Source: Coenobita brevimanus (lineage: Eukaryota > Arthropoda > Malacostraca > Decapoda > Coenobitidae). From it: 64,000 nt of DNA. This document shows positions 43,836 through 56,240 of the stretch, in pieces (positions within the stretch are counted from its first letter, which is position 1; every line of letters starts with the position of its first letter). The position numbers and the translations under genes are program-made. The notes below the pieces were generated by a model that worked only from the letters and a program-made list of their open reading frames with translations, was not told the DNA's origin and made no database searches. The stretch lies in NCBI GenBank assembly GCA_032717465.1, contig CM064697.1:1278501-1342500 (forward strand). Reading direction: 5' to 3'.

Positions 43836-44840
43836 TATTCTCATCCTATACCCAACACTAAAATTCACAAGGATACATATTTTCTTTCCTACCCCCTTCA
43901 AACGGCCCCCATTCCAACAGAACCATACTGTGAAAAACATATGGAATTTCACAGTACAGGTCACCGGCTCCGTCCACCTGCAATACCTGTAGCCGAAGTG
44001 CAGATCCACCTGTGGCTGTGGCCGTCATCCACTTTTTTTTTTCTCTCTTTTCTAACTTTATTTCTAATACTTCAGACGGTACATAGCAACTACCTACATA
44101 TACATGGCCACTACAGCCAAACAGAAGCCTTCAAAAACCATCATGAGACACCCACCCTTCAGACACAACCACATCCGGAAAAACACAACCTATACTCTCT
44201 CTCTCTTTATACTCTAACTTGGTCTAAAAATGCCCTGTACTCTCTCTCATGGATGCTGTATTGTAAGAATACAGTATATAAGCACTAAACTATGATGCTG
44301 GTTTTGAAGAACAGTTATGGAAAGCATGTAATAAGAACTTACATTACAAAGAGTACTTACAACCTATTCTCATCCTATACCCAACACTATTTTTCAAAAG
44401 GATACATATTTTGTCCTACCCCCTTAAAACGGCCTCCATTCCAAAGGAACTGTGCTGTGAAAAGCACATGGCATTTCACAGTACAGGTCACTGGCTCCGA
44501 CCACCTGCAATACCGGTGGCCTAAGTGCAGTCCAGTAGCCCAAGTGCAGTCCGCCATGTGGCTGTGGCCGTCATCCACTCTTTTTTTTTCCTTTCTTTTT
44601 AAACTTTATTTCTACTATTTCAGACGGTACATAGCTACTACCTAGATACACAACAGAAACCTTCAAAAACCATCACCAGACACCCACCCTTCAGACTCAA
44701 CCATACCCAGAGAAACACAACTCTAACTTGGTCTAAAAATGGCTTATGCTCTCTCATGAATGCTGAGTTGTAAGAATACAGTAAACGGGCATTAAAATAT
44801 GATGCCTGTCACAATGAAAAGCTATGGAGTGAATGCAGGT

Positions 44841-46005
44841 CTAATGTTTTTTTTCTGCCAGTGGGACACGTAAACAAAAAAAAAAAACCAAAACATGACA
44901 ATTTGTGCCAAGTTAGAGTGAAATGAGTATACCCAGACTTCAACACAATCATCATCATTCTCTACTTCAATGCCAACACAATACACAACTCACACACAAT
45001 GCACTATGCCCACAGTGTAATGCTTCCTGCCACACCACACCACACTCACATTTACCACAGTGTAAGGCCTCCCCCCCTCACCACAACACACTACTACAAA
45101 CACTCACCACATGTACCACAGTGTAGGCCTCCTTCCACACACCACACCACACTACCACAATAGACAATCCTTCAACATATACCTTTGGGCCTGCCAGGGT
45201 TTCTGTAGTCAGTCAAGTTGGATTACAAGCCAAGATTTACTAATACATAGCAAATATTCTTCAAAACAGCATAATTTTGATATAATAGGTTTATCATCCA
45301 CTGACAAAGGAATTCAATTTATCATGAGAATTAATTTGCTGGAAGGGAAGGTTATGACGGCCAATACAGGTGATAGGAGGGTCAGAGGCATGTAATGATT
45401 TTAGCACTACAACAACAGGGTCTCTCTATCTCTCATGACAGAAATATTTAAGGTGGGAGCAAAGAGCAAAGAATAAACAAGCATTAAGGGGGCCAACTAT
45501 CAGTACCATGCCTAGTGAAGTGAACTAATCATCATCATCATCATCATCTTCGTAACCAATTATTTTTCAATCATCGTAACCATTTTTTTTTTTCTTTTTC
45601 AAGCAGTCACTCCTAACCTGTTTATTTATTTTTTTTTACACATGGATAAAATGCATAGGGCCCATAAAGCAAAGAGGAAACCCAAGAGAGAGTGAAACTA
45701 ACTGCAAGCCCAATGAAATGGCTCATACACTCATTCACTTACCATTCAAATCCTAGTATCTTACACACACACACAAAACCATGGGGACATCACACATCCT
45801 TGCTCTCTCTAATCATAAACCACGACAACCCAACCCAACAGACATCAACACCATCACAAACACCCAAACGATACACAGACCAAGCAAACGCAACAATGAA
45901 GGAGAAATATCAACAGCATAGCCTAAGAATCAGCATAACGATAGTAATTCTAAAAACGTATCAACCATTGGCTGTCATGTTGGAGACCTTGCAACTTTAT
46001 ACAAC
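44841..46005. other. Unassigned, with small CA-rich repeats
   Basis: CCACAGTGTA(A)(G/T)GC-type phrases recur three times at 45010-45130. (ATC)n lies at 45530-45549. No gene is recognised. Confidence 0.45.
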
Positions 46006-46075
46006 ATCGTCTGCTATCATCCATTCCTATGTCACCCCATAAGGAGCGTAGGAAGCCAGGGCTAGGCATACTGCA
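46006..46075 (-). mobile_element. Type A SINE 3' fragment
   Basis: ATCATCCATTCCTATGTCAC, CCCATAAGGAGCGTAGGA and GGGCTAGGCA match the tail side of type A. Confidence 0.6.
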
Positions 46076-48160
46076 CAAAATTATCTGCTCAACACATAAT
46101 ACTGCTGATTTCTGAGATGCCCTGGGTTGAAAGACGATAGAGACCTGACAGGCAAATTGGTTCTTGCTCATGCTTAGGAAAATATGGCAAATGACTGGGT
46201 GATAGGAAGAGATATATCAAAATAGTTAGTCTATGGGCACCCTAGGATCTCTCCCTACCTATCTATCAATCTATCTATAGCCTGACGCCCTAATCTATAT
46301 AGTTATAAAATTTCAAACACGTGGCACATTTTCCCACGTACCGATAAGAGTATAACATATTCCAATTCAACATATAACTATAGTCAGTTTATTTCCATCT
46401 GACAAAACAAGCCAACTTTTATCACTTCAGTACTAAATCACTGATGTACAAAACTTAGAGATGGGGTACGGATGAGTCTCCTTGGTTACTAGTCAAATTA
46501 ACTCTCCAGTCTGACTACACTTGGCCATAAAGCTAACGGTTATGAATCTTTGTCAGGTGAAGCAAACTGACTATAGAATAAATCAACAGAAATAAAGAAC
46601 CACATCAATATATAAAACATAGTCAGCCACAGGAAAAAAAAATATAAAAAACATAAACCGTATTAACGATAAATGTTCGTATATAAGCACGGAAAAATCT
46701 TGTTAATATCTCACCTAAATGAAGGGAATCAACTGCTATGTTTAATGAGGGGAATAAACTCAGAATGATTGTTATTCTTGGATATAAATGAAGGGAAACG
46801 ACTCAAGTTGCTCATCAACCTTTGACATAAATGGTCATTAACTAAGGATGCTTGTTAGTTTTAAAATCTCAGTGCTATTTAGGACAATACATTTTTCTTT
46901 TTAATGCAGAGAAGCAGAAACTGAAGAGTGTAAGAAATAATACACAAAAGAGAGCCAAATGCAAGATATCTTACATCTGAAATTCCTGCACACATTGCAT
47001 TTACAAGACTGGAGGTCACAGGCAGAGGGAAATAGAGATTGAGAAAAATAAATTCAAGTTGACCTGTCGCCAATTACAATCAACCAAAGAAGGACAAGAG
47101 TACATATTTTTTTCAGCATATTTTTTCCTGTGACTGACTGTGCAGTACATCACAATGACATGGTAATAATAAAAATGCAAATATAACAAGAAAATGGGCA
47201 TAACAATTGGCGTACAAATACAATAGCCAACATCAACAGTTCAGGAGGGATAATATATACAAAACACCCATTTTTATTGTTGGGTAAACAACCACTATGG
47301 CTTTTTCGCAGAGTCCTTTTATTTGCCATAGTTATTTACGATCTTTTGGGCTGATAATACCTGCTGTTGTGGTGGTCCCTGGCTCATTTTAATTACTAAG
47401 AATCAGAGTCAATGCTGGAGAAACTAAATACTCGAATTTAATCAAAGAAAAGAGGCAATAGGAGTTCCAAAATTCTTACAACCAAGATTATCCTCTAATA
47501 TTCTTCAGACGTGTGTGTGCATCTTTCAGGAGTTTACTCTGGAAAATGACACGCATATATCCTTAGCAAAGTTTCATAGCTCATTTAGCCACATCTCATT
47601 CAAGAAGGTAGATGATCAGCACACACAGATAAGCTACAACCAACTGACACTGTTTTACATAGGCAGCAAATACTGTACTGGCAAAAATGCTGAAACTGAT
47701 GCTATGTTGGTTCAGAGAAGTGGTTTGATTACAGCACTACTACACAGGCATATCCAAACACCTGCCACCGTCCTACTTAGCCAGGAATACAGGACCACAG
47801 CAACAGCAGCCCACAATTTACTAAACCAAAATACAGGGCTGCCCACATATATCTGGTGTTGTCGGCTCAGTCTGCGGGTATGGGGGAAGCACGTATTTTG
47901 ACAATTATGCTCCGTTTAACTGGGTAGTAAATTACCATCATTCCTTTGTAAATGCTAGTTGAAACATGACTAATATGGTGCTAGTCATGAAGAAGTGCTA
48001 TGGAAAGGATGTTGGGCCACAGTGCTATCTTATTCTGCCAGTGACGTGAGGGAAATAAATCTGCATAAGGACAAAAATCTTGTCTCTTTGTGTCATGTTT
48101 GTGTCATACCTTGTGCCATGCTTTTGTGTGTCATGTCTGTGTGTGTCGTGTTTCTGCATG
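46076..48160. other. Unassigned, with one inverted core motif and one open frame
   Basis: A perfect inverted core, ATGAGTCTCCTTGGTTACTA, lies at 46472 and is followed by array-like TCTGACTACACTTGGCCA. TATC-type RTE tail debris is near 46256-46290. A 128-codon + frame at 47515-47901 has no recognisable domain. AGTCATGAAGAAGTGCTATG at 47984. Confidence 0.45.
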
Positions 48161-48164
48161 TCAT

Positions 48165-48890
48165 GTCTCAGTGGCTGTTCAATTTGTATATGGATGAAGC
48201 TATAAGAGAGGTAATAGGAAGGAATGTGAATATATTGGTATCTAGTGAGGGAGGGTAAGATGTGGAAACTTCCTGAGCTGTTGCTTGCTGATGATACTAT
48301 GATACTGTATTGTGATGAATGTGAACTGCAAGGCTTGGTGCATGAGTCTGAGGATGTAAGAAACAGAATCCTAAAGAGAATATACGTATGGGTAAAGTTA
48401 TGGTCTTGAGGGAAATCACAGCATACAGAGTGAGACTGGATGGTGAGGAAATAGATAATGAAGGTGCATCCAAGTACTTTAGAGTGATGAGTGAGGATGG
48501 AAGGATGTGCTTGAATGGGTACAGCAGGGTAGAAAGGTTGCTGGATCACTGAAAGCTGTGATAAGACGTTGAGAAATGAGGCTTAGATCCTGTTGGAAGG
48601 GCGCACAAGAGTGAGAGCAGTGGAAATGACCTGAGGAATGTGTGGAGTTTTATGGACAGACAGATATACAAATGAGGAAGTGGAAAAGTGCTGTGGTGCT
48701 ATTAGGAGAAATACTTTGAGATACTTTGGCCATGCAGAGGATGGGGAATGAGAGAATGACTAGAAGGTATGTGTATGATGTGAAGAGGAGGAGAGACCAT
48801 GGCAGAGACGGAAGACTGGAGTGGAGAGATACAAGGGAGGGAGGTGTGAGTTGGAAAGAGGGCAGTCAAATAGCAGATAACTTCCACACA
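48165..48890 (+). mobile_element. Old RTE copy, RT end and C-terminal domain
   Basis: SQWLFNLYMDEAIREVIGRN, LLADDTM-like box, ELQGLVHES and a RNTLRYFGHAED-like segment in correct order, with many frameshifts and deletions. More diverged than the other RTE copies. Confidence 0.75.
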
Positions 48891-49718
48891 GGGGAATCGA
48901 CGGGCCGAGGTTCGTAAACAATGAGTAACGCCAGAACTGCAGGGTCAATTGGTGTGGGTGATTTAAACGGACAACATAGCGACAATATACATAAGTATTA
49001 AACAACTGGCCAAACCACAGGCTATAAAAAAGTATGTCCACTGTGCATCAATTACAATACAAACATCAACATAATAATCAAGCAATAATCATATGTATAA
49101 TTCACTTGGGTGTCTTCTAAGTGGCTCAGGAGGCTTGCTAAGAAATCACGTTAGGAAATCACCCCAGCCACAAAGAAGACAAGCCACTTTGACTGAACTA
49201 ACACCAGACACTGTTCAAGTGAGAGAAACACTACTAGCAAAGGCATCAAAAATAACATGAGGAACCTTTCCATCACAAAATTCTTGCAGTATACCGGTTA
49301 TCTACCTAGCTAACACTTACTGCAATATATCTACTATCTATGTGTATCTGTGTACTTTATCTATCAGCTTGAAATATTGCTGAGCTGAGGCAACACCTTA
49401 GCAAGGAGACATGCTAATCATGAAGTGCAGGGGAAAGGTTTCAAAACTATCTGCTACTGGTAAACCTGGGGAATTTACTTACTGTACTCTTGTTACTCTA
49501 CCCAGGCATAAAATAAGCATCTTAGCAATAGTTTATCAAGCAGAATGCTAGTCATGAAGAAGTCCAGTGGGATGGATGTACACATGTAGTACTGTGTTAT
49601 TCTACCACAGAGATATATGAAAAAAGCAGGTGAATGGACAAATCCCAGGCCACGTTACGGTGCAAGAAGTATGATAATTGAGCATAGACGAATATAAATA
49701 AGTTAAAAATCTATTCAA
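48891..49718. other. Unassigned sequence
   Basis: Diverged copies of the CATGAAG(AAG)TGCAG(T)GG(A) word at 49424 and 49557. No gene. Confidence 0.4.
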
Positions 49719-49800
49719 TCAGCCATTATCCAATCCCACGTCGCCCCACAGAGGAGCGTAGGAACCCGGGGCTAGGCAAGTTCGTCCTGACATATAAGAT
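49719..49800 (-). mobile_element. Type A SINE 3' fragment
   Basis: CCAATCCCACGTCGCCCCAC, GGAACCCGGGGCTAGGCAAG and GTCCTGACAT match the type A tail side. Confidence 0.65.
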
Positions 49801-49984
49801 GAAAATAACTTAAAAATAAAGCTCATTATTATCCTTAGACCCCCAATGCATCACTCTCAGTTGAATAAAACCATCTGGTGTTAGTTGGAATAAAGACAGT
49901 TGCTCTCCCACTTACGAACAAGAGCTAAGAAGAATTGCTGTTGAGATTAAACACTTATCGGCTTGAGATTTCATTCGGCTGTGT

Positions 49985-50285
49985 GGCTGCCAGCCTGATA
50001 GTGCCAGGGATTGACTCCTGGCACTGCATCATCCTAGCTTATCATCAATCATCGTCGTCATTGATTGGCCGGTAAAATCAGCACCTAGACTAAGTTAACT
50101 GGCCTTCTATATCCTAGTGGTGGAATGATCTAGTTATGGAGCCTAGCACTAATTATTCTATCATCAATCATCGTCGTCGTCATCAATAGGCAAGTAAAAT
50201 CAGTACCTAGACTAAGTTAACTGGTCTTGTATACCCTAGTGGTGGAATAACCTTGTTATGCAGCCCAGCACTGCCACTGATTATA
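49985..50285. repeat. Two-copy ~120-bp tandem duplication
   Basis: ATCATCAATCATCGTCGTC, AAATCAG(C/T)ACCTAGACTA, AGTTAACTGG and CCTAGTGGTGGAAT occur from 50041 and again from 50160. A small perfect hairpin AGTGCCAGG/CCTGGCACT lies at 50000-50025. Confidence 0.8.
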
Positions 50286-50694
50286 ATTAAAATCATCATT
50301 AGGCATTATCATCATCATTCCTGACTCCTCTTCCCACCCAACGATGGGGTCAGGAGTTGTCTATTAAAATATCGTAAGTAGGGGAGCAACTGTTATACTC
50401 TGTCCATCTCAACTTGGCTTAAAAGTGACCTGGAAAGGATGCAGAGCCGCAGTATTGCTAGCCTTGTCTTACTCTGCTTCTGGCCGATGAAATTAGGCTG
50501 CCAAGGGCAAAACTCTCCGCCAAGTCAAGGTGGACCAACCAAAAATGTTCTAACTCACATTTCAGACGGGTGGTTGTAGCTGTAGTTGTAGTAGAAGGAA
50601 CTGAGATGTAGAAAGGTTTTCAGGATCAACGGCACTGGGAACCTCTATATCTATCAGAGGTATTTCCCGAGTTTTGAGGCCACTGAGTATTTTT

Positions 50695-50850
50695 CAACAT
50701 TCACCACACAATCTTGTATTGCCCTATGAGCAGCGAAGGAGCCCAGGGCTGGGCAAGTTGGTCCCGACATTCAAGATGAGAGTAACAAGCCACACTCATC
50801 CCAGAGTGGCGTTACGTTAATGATAAACCCCAACCACCCTTGGGTATAGA
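50695..50850 (-). mobile_element. Type A SINE, truncated
   Basis: CTTGTATTGCCCTATGAGCA, GGGCTGGGCAAGTTGGTCC, ACATTCAAGATGAGAGTAA and CCAACCACCCTTGGGTATA match the tRNA-like module. It stops before the A box. Confidence 0.7.
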
Positions 50851-50888
50851 AATTGCATGATGAGAAAAATTTAGCCAGTACCACCGGC

Positions 50889-51064
50889 TCCAGCAGGCAG
50901 CACCACCAGGATCAACTCCAGCAGGCAGCACCACCAGGATCAACGCCAGCAGGCAGCACCACCAGGATCAACTCCAGCAGGCAGCACCACCAGGATCAAC
51001 GCCAGCAGGCAGCACCACCAGGATCAACGCCAGCAGGCAGCACCACCAGGATCAACGACAGCAT
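50889..51064. repeat. 28-bp minisatellite, about six copies
   Basis: CAGCAGGCAGCACCACCAGG plus ATCAAC(T/G)C recurs at 50891, 50919, 50947 and onward. The period is not a multiple of three, so the 84-codon Gln/Pro/Ala frame through it visits all three phases of the unit. Confidence 0.95.
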
Positions 51065-52085
51065 GGCAGCACCAACTCACCAATCGCAGGAACAGCAGCC
51101 TGAGTAACACAGACGGACCCTGAAAATAAGGCAAGGTTTTAGCAGATAATCTCAAGTGTGTTCAAACTTAATCCTTTTGTCTGTGGAGGAGTTCAATATG
51201 GATCTTAATTAACCCCTAGTGTATTGGTGCTGGATGGGGGGGGGGGGAGGGCTGCCTGACTACATTTACACTTCTCAATGCCACACCTATCCCGCAAGAG
51301 GAGAATGATAGACTACAGAAGGGTAACTCAGCCTGCAGTCCACTGGGATAATGTTCTGCTGTGCCTGGGGTTGAACTACTACTAGTACACAAGACCTAAG
51401 ATGAACAAATCCATTTTACATCATCTATCTAGCTCAATTCCTTGGTTATAGTCCCTCAAGTACTTCCTTATTCCCAGCAGAACAAGAAATTCCGACGGCT
51501 CTGCATTATTTACCGAACTCTTCATGACTGGCTTTATTCCTGTGTTAATCTTTTGTTACAACTCAGCACTGAATAAGGACAGATGGCAGTTTAAACAGAT
51601 AGATAGTGGGAAACTGGGTAGTAGATAGATTCCTTCACAATGATGGCCGTCTCCTAATATAAACGAGAGTCTGGTGGTAGCAAGTATATTATGACAAGAG
51701 CAGAAGGCCCCATACTACAGGTCCCTTTGGCAAAATTCAAAAAGGTCACAATAGGATGCTTACCTGAGAGTGGAGGCAGATGGTTGGTATTACCGTGACT
51801 GGGCAGCTGGTTGGTATTAATTTGGCACCTGGTTGTGGTTTTCTTCTCCCCTTTCTCCGTCTCTGTTGGCAGTTTCCACAGCTGGGTTAATTAACACACC
51901 TGAAAAAATAGTACACATTAGTCCTTTCCTTCCAAACCTTGATTTACAAAAGTATCTGGTTAGCAGCAAGAATAATATAACCTGGGAACAGTAAGGTTTA
52001 ATTACATGGCAGTAAGAATTTGCGAAGTCTGTATTAATAATAATAATAATAAATAATAATAATAGTGATAACAACAATAATAATA
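51065..52085. other. Unassigned sequence
   Basis: G-run at 51237-51248, (AAT)n near 52035-52090. No gene. Confidence 0.45.
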
Positions 52086-52089
52086 ATAA

Positions 52090-52432
52090 TCGTTTCATTT
52101 TTAAAGGCTCCAACATGCTTGCATGAGTCGGCCTTGGTCACCTAATGGCGGCTTTCCATGCTGCACGATCTATTGCAGCCTCCCTGTTCAGTCACTTAAC
52201 CCTGAGGTCACACTTAATGACCTCGTCCCATGTCTTTCTCGCTCTACCCCTCATAAGCCCACCCCCAATATTAACATTTCCCAACATTCTCACCCAATTA
52301 TCATCCTCCATCCTCTCCACATGCCCAAACCATCTCAATTTACCTCTGCTCATCACAACACCAATATATTCCAGTCCCATCCTACCTCTCAACTCTTCCA
52401 TCGTAAACCCAGCCCCCTCAGACCTGGGGTAA
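52090..52432 (-). mobile_element. Non-LTR RT 3' end, family B
   Basis: Minus-strand protein MEELRGRMGLEYIGVVMSRG, KLRWFGHVERMEDDNWVRML and RARKTWDEVIKCDLRVK, then the family tail to AAGGCTCCAACATGCTTGCA. Its reading frame is the best preserved of the family B copies. Confidence 0.82.
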
Positions 52433-52436
52433 AAAT

Positions 52437-53132
52437 AATCTGGTTGTTTTTAATGCATCAATGACTCAGTTTTTACACTTATCAACCCGACAAAATCTTC
52501 CACAGGTATACACACTAATGTTTCATAATATTCAGCTTAATCCTGCATCATCCTTGAACATGCTTGGGGTTTCACTTACTTGGGATGTATCTTGGAAAGA
52601 TCATATTACATCTCTTGTAAAACCTGCTTCCAAGAGATTGGGTGTGCTAAGCCGACTCCGTTCCTTCTTTACACCCGCACAACTGTTGACTCTATACAGG
52701 ACTTTTATCCGTCCCTGTGTGGAGTACAACTCTCATGTGTGGGAAGGCTCCCCACATACAGCTCTTCTCAATAGGGTGGAGTCTAAGACTTTTCGTCTCA
52801 TTAACTCTCCTCCTCTTACTGACTCCCTTCAACCTCTGTCTCTTCATCGCACTGTTGCATCTTTATCTCTTTTCTATCGCTACTTCAATGGTCTCTGCTC
52901 CTCTGAACTGTCTGCATTCATTCCCCCACCTTTACGACGGGCACGTAGCACCTGTCTTGCAGCAAACTCTCATCCCTTTTCTGTCCAACTCTCTAATGCA
53001 AGAATTAACCGTTACTCCCAGCCTTTCATTTATGCAACAGGTCAACTCTGGAACTGTCTCCCTCTGTTTGTATTTCCTGCTTCCTATGATCTCCAGTCTT
53101 TCAAACGCAGTGTGTCCAGGCATCTCGAAATG

Positions 53133-53137
<5 letters not shown>
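52437..53137 (+). mobile_element. CR1/Jockey-like LINE 3' part, frame open
   Basis: About 230 codons without interruption: LNMLGVSLTWDVSWKDHITS, LVKPASKRLGVLSRLRSFFT, PAQLLTLYRTFIRPCVEYNS, HVWEGS, LLNRVESKTFRLINSPPLTD, SLQPLSLHRTVASLSLFYRY, ANSHPFSVQ and QLWNCLP. This is the RT thumb and C-terminal region (LGV-x-(L/I)-x-x-x-x-SW-x-x-HI; Y-x-x-x-IRP-x-(L/V)EY) of crustacean-type CR1/Jockey elements. The catalytic RT box is missing (5' truncation). A (TA)n tract follows directly. Confidence 0.85.

Positions 53138-53192
<55 letters not shown>
53138..53192. repeat. (TA)n microsatellite at the LINE 3' end
   Basis: Pure TA repeat directly after the LINE coding end; possibly the element tail or its target. 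Confidence 0.95.
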
Positions 53193-53193
<1 letters not shown>

Positions 53194-53594
53194 TAATCAA
53201 TACTTTCATAAATATACTTATTATTAATTAATCAATACTTTAATAACTATATTTCAGGGGGATCCCGCAAAGTCTATGTTCAGTAGCGTAGGTTCCGGAT
53301 ATTATTTATTAGTTGCATCTTTAGTCAATAATTAACTTGTTTCTTCCTCACTGTAGTCGGTTTTGAATTATATTCTAGCGTCACCCATAGCTATCTTCAT
53401 TAATGAAGGCGAATTGTCTTGTGTTTGTTGTGACTGCGTATTGTCCCGAAACCTCCATACTCATCCCGAAATACTTTCTTACAAGATTTAAAGCACAAAC
53501 GCCATTATGAAGGAAAAACGTAAACACTGTACTGTCATACACAATTATCTACACATTTATTCACAAAACAGTACAAAATAAAAAGATGCAGTAA
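53193..53594. other. Unassigned sequence
   Basis: Nothing recognised. Confidence 0.4.
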
Positions 53595-53753
53595 CTGGTG
53601 ATAGCAAACACTCGCACAGTCACTTCTTAGCTTGTCCAGTAACACAATTTTCTCTGCTAAGGTCATAACTTTTCTTGATCGTTTTGTCACTTTGGAGTTC
53701 TTACTAATTGTATTATTAGCCTTTGGTGGGGCTGGCTTACGTCCTGGGGCCAT
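53595..53753 (-). pseudogene. Tigger/pogo-like (CENP-B type) N-terminal fragment
   Basis: On the minus strand from ATG at 53753: MAPGRKPAPPKANNTISKNS then KVTKRSRKVMTLAEKIVLLD and KLRSD. KRSRKV(M/L)TL-x-EK-(I/V)-x-(L/V)LD is the start of the CENP-B-type helix-turn-helix of Tigger transposases. The expected continuation is lost after about 45 residues. Confidence 0.55.
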
Positions 53754-53759
53754 GTGGAA

Positions 53760-54834
53760 AGCAAGTGGGAGGCAAGAGGCTCGTATCATTGCGCGGTTAC
53801 AAGTACACCAAACACGTGAGGCAGGCAGGCGTGGACTGAGGATTCACGGTGTGCCAGGTGCTGGCCCTAAAATATCTGTAGAATCATCCACAAAATTTCT
53901 TGAGATTTGAAAAAAATTCTGTACCGGTAGATCACAATTTCACGCATATATTGACAAAAGGTATGCAAATATGTCTTAGAAGTTATCTGTGCCTTTATTT
54001 AAAAGAAAAAAAAAAAAAAAAAATGATTAATTCCATACGAATAATCTAAGATTAATATTTTATTAAGAATATGGTATGAATTTTCATATTCCAAATTCAT
54101 AATATGCGGGTTAACACACAGTTACTATGGGTCAAGTTAGACACGAACCTAAGTGAAAACTTATACTGAAAACAAGGGCTAAAAGAGCGAGCTCCTTTTT
54201 CACTTTTCGTTTTGCTCATAACTTTCTAGGCCAAATAACTATAACCTTGTTATATTAGATAACCGTAGGAACAGTCGCTAACACCACTAATATATTCCAA
54301 ATATGTCCAAACTTCCGAAACTAACTCTAACATACCTGCTTCCGACTCCCTCAGAATGTAAACAAAAATGGCAGTACACCGGCGCTTTCGATAGTAGAAA
54401 AATGTATATATTTAATATTGAAATTTTCGTATTAGTTCACAGATTAAGCAGTTTATAAGTATATTAATTGTTATATTGCAAGTACTAGTCTAATATAGCT
54501 TAAGCGACATGATTTGAAATTAAGGAAAATACAATTTCATAGAAAACTTTACATTTCAAGGGTTAACTACTGTATACAATACGCTTTCTTTCAGGACTGT
54601 CCACTTTCCCACTGCTAAATTTCTCTATGGTATTTGTAAATTGAATTCCTTTCCATATTGCTTGTAAAATTTCTTGAGAATTTCTGTAATATATCAAAAT
54701 ATCTGTAGATTAAGCACAAAATTCTGTATTTCTGTAGATCCTTCCAAAAATCTGTAGAAATACAGAAATTTCTTTAGACCCCAGGGGATGTGGAAAAAAA
54801 AAAAAAAAACTTTCTGGGCATTTAAGGAAGAGGG
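53760..54834. other. Unassigned sequence
   Basis: An A-run at 54004-54023. The phrase (A)TCTGTAGA(A/T) recurs at 53875-53890 and 54700-54780. No gene. Confidence 0.4.
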
Positions 54835-55130
54835 CAGGTTGCCTGTGGCAAATTTATGAAGCAGGACATGCAACTGCCAAATTCTGTGATGGTGTGGAGA
54901 TTTCAAGATCAAGTGTTTCATCGAAAACAAGAGTTTGGTGGACGCCCTTTACTCCTGCAGGAACATTGAAGACAGGGGATTGCACAACGATACTGCTGCA
55001 TTGCAAGACATGTTGGAGCGAGGGGGGATTGATGAAGTGTCTTGGATGGACACCTCACAACAACTGGCTGACTATTTCACCAAGAAAGGTACCTCGACTG
55101 AGCGGCTATGTGCAGCAGTCAGCTGGGACT
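54835..55130 (+). mobile_element. Ty1/copia-like RNase H fragment
   Basis: From about 54904: KIKCFIENKSLVDALYSCRN then IEDRGLHNDTAALQDMLERG, GIDEVSWMDTSQQLADYFTK and KGTSTERLC. (D/E)-N/S-KSLVDAL-x-S, R(L)-x-x-D(I/T)A-x-L-x-(E/D)ML and QLAD-x-(L/F)TKKG are the end of the copia RNase H domain. Upstream, CHATAKFCDGVEI-like residues are in another frame, so a frameshift separates them. Confidence 0.75.
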
Positions 55131-56094
55131 AGAAGGATTATAGTACTTCAAGGGACACCAAATATTTGTATGTGGCTACAGACTGGGTCTTAATGGCACT
55201 TAAACAAAAGCCTAAGTATTGCATACATAGTGTGTATTGGACGCCAATAATCCAATCAGCTTCGTCCTTGGAATCGTTCATCAAATTAAGAAGAGAGAAA
55301 CAGAGTGTTAGTGCACATTGCTGTCAGAGTGTGTGTGTGCACGCACACACTTGTTACGCTGCAAGTGGTGACATCATCAGAAGAGTCTTGCAGTATGCAG
55401 GAGGAGCCTGCTCAGTATGAAGTGTGAGGCCGGTAAGAGCAATTGTTTCACATTCCAACGCCTGGTATTGCGAATTTCGGATATAACAAACAGACAAATC
55501 ACGACCGAGCTTCCCCTGGATTTTGCGAACGAAGGTCGCTAAATGAGGGGGAAGTTCGCAAATCAGCCCACAGTGGCAACAGCATCCCTTCCTGGGACAG
55601 TAAGTGTACTGCAACAGTACTACATTATACTGTATTCTTATTATAGATATTGTATTTATATGTACAACTTCATACAGTATTATATTCACATGTACAACTT
55701 CGTAAACCATTGAATTCTCCACGTAAAACTTCACTGAATTACTTTAGGTAGCATGCTGGACAGAACGACTCCACTTACATAGGGAACTGGTTTGGTAATC
55801 CCTCGGAAATACTGAACCTCGTATGTAGCGAACTTTCAGATATAGCGACCCACCCCTCCCCCAATTAATTTGTTATATCAAGGGTTTACTCTAATGAAAA
55901 ATGACAGTAATACCCACCTTGATTCCTCAACGACTTAAGGTAAATTACTACCCTTTATGGCAGTCCAGTCATGGATGGCGGCTCACTTGGTGAACAGATG
56001 GACACACCCAGAGTTAACAGTCATCAGCAGTTGCAACCCTTCACACCTAAAAACCATCCACACCACATTACTCACTAACTCAAGGATGCTGTAC
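55131..56094. other. Unassigned, with possible MITE remains
   Basis: GCGAATTTCGGATATAAC (55470) and the complement-like GTTATATCAAGGGTTTACTC (55872) with GCGACC/GGTCGC words between could be a diverged mariner-type MITE; the ends are not defined. No gene. Confidence 0.35.
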
Positions 56095-56240
56095 TAGTCT
56101 ATCAACTATCTATTGTCAGACACCATAATCCAGTAACAGGTGGCCATTTGACTTTGGGTTAGTTATTTTACACAGAGGGACACTAACCCTCCACCAACCC
56201 ACTTGATGGCACATAGAGAACATGTGTTGGTTGGTAGAGT
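56095..56240 (-). mobile_element. Composite SINE, type B (tail half)
   Basis: ATCAACTATCTATTGTCAGA, CACCATAATCCAGTAACAGG and CACTAACCCTCCACCAACCC match the tail side of type B. Truncated near 56240. Confidence 0.75.

Larger units (their letters stand above)
42991..44840. repeat. Three ~0.5-kb tandem units
   Basis: Anchor ATGG(A/C)ATTTCACAGTACAG occurs at 43077, 43941 and 44468. Shared order: ACGGCC(C/T)CCATTC, the anchor, CGGCTCCG(A/T)CCACCTGCA, GGCTGTGG(C/T)CGTCA, T-run, TTCAAAAACCATCA, GACACCC(A/T)CCCTTC, then GATGCTGGTT(A/T)TGAAGAA. Units 2 and 3 are 527 bp apart. Unit 1 is longer, partly because SINE/RTE pieces (43480-43560 and 43655-43835) are inserted. Open frames inside do not agree between units. 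Confidence 0.88.

Noticed and set aside
43077..44288. Two similar open frames beginning MEFHSTGHRLRPPA
   Set aside because: They diverge by frameshift after the start, run through T-runs and microsatellites, and the third unit does not preserve them.
47515..47901. 128-codon open frame
   Set aside because: No recognisable domain, splice context or conservation evidence; left as unassigned.
50853..51107. 84-codon Gln/Pro/Ala-rich open frame
   Set aside because: It is a 28-bp minisatellite read through; the protein has no independent support.
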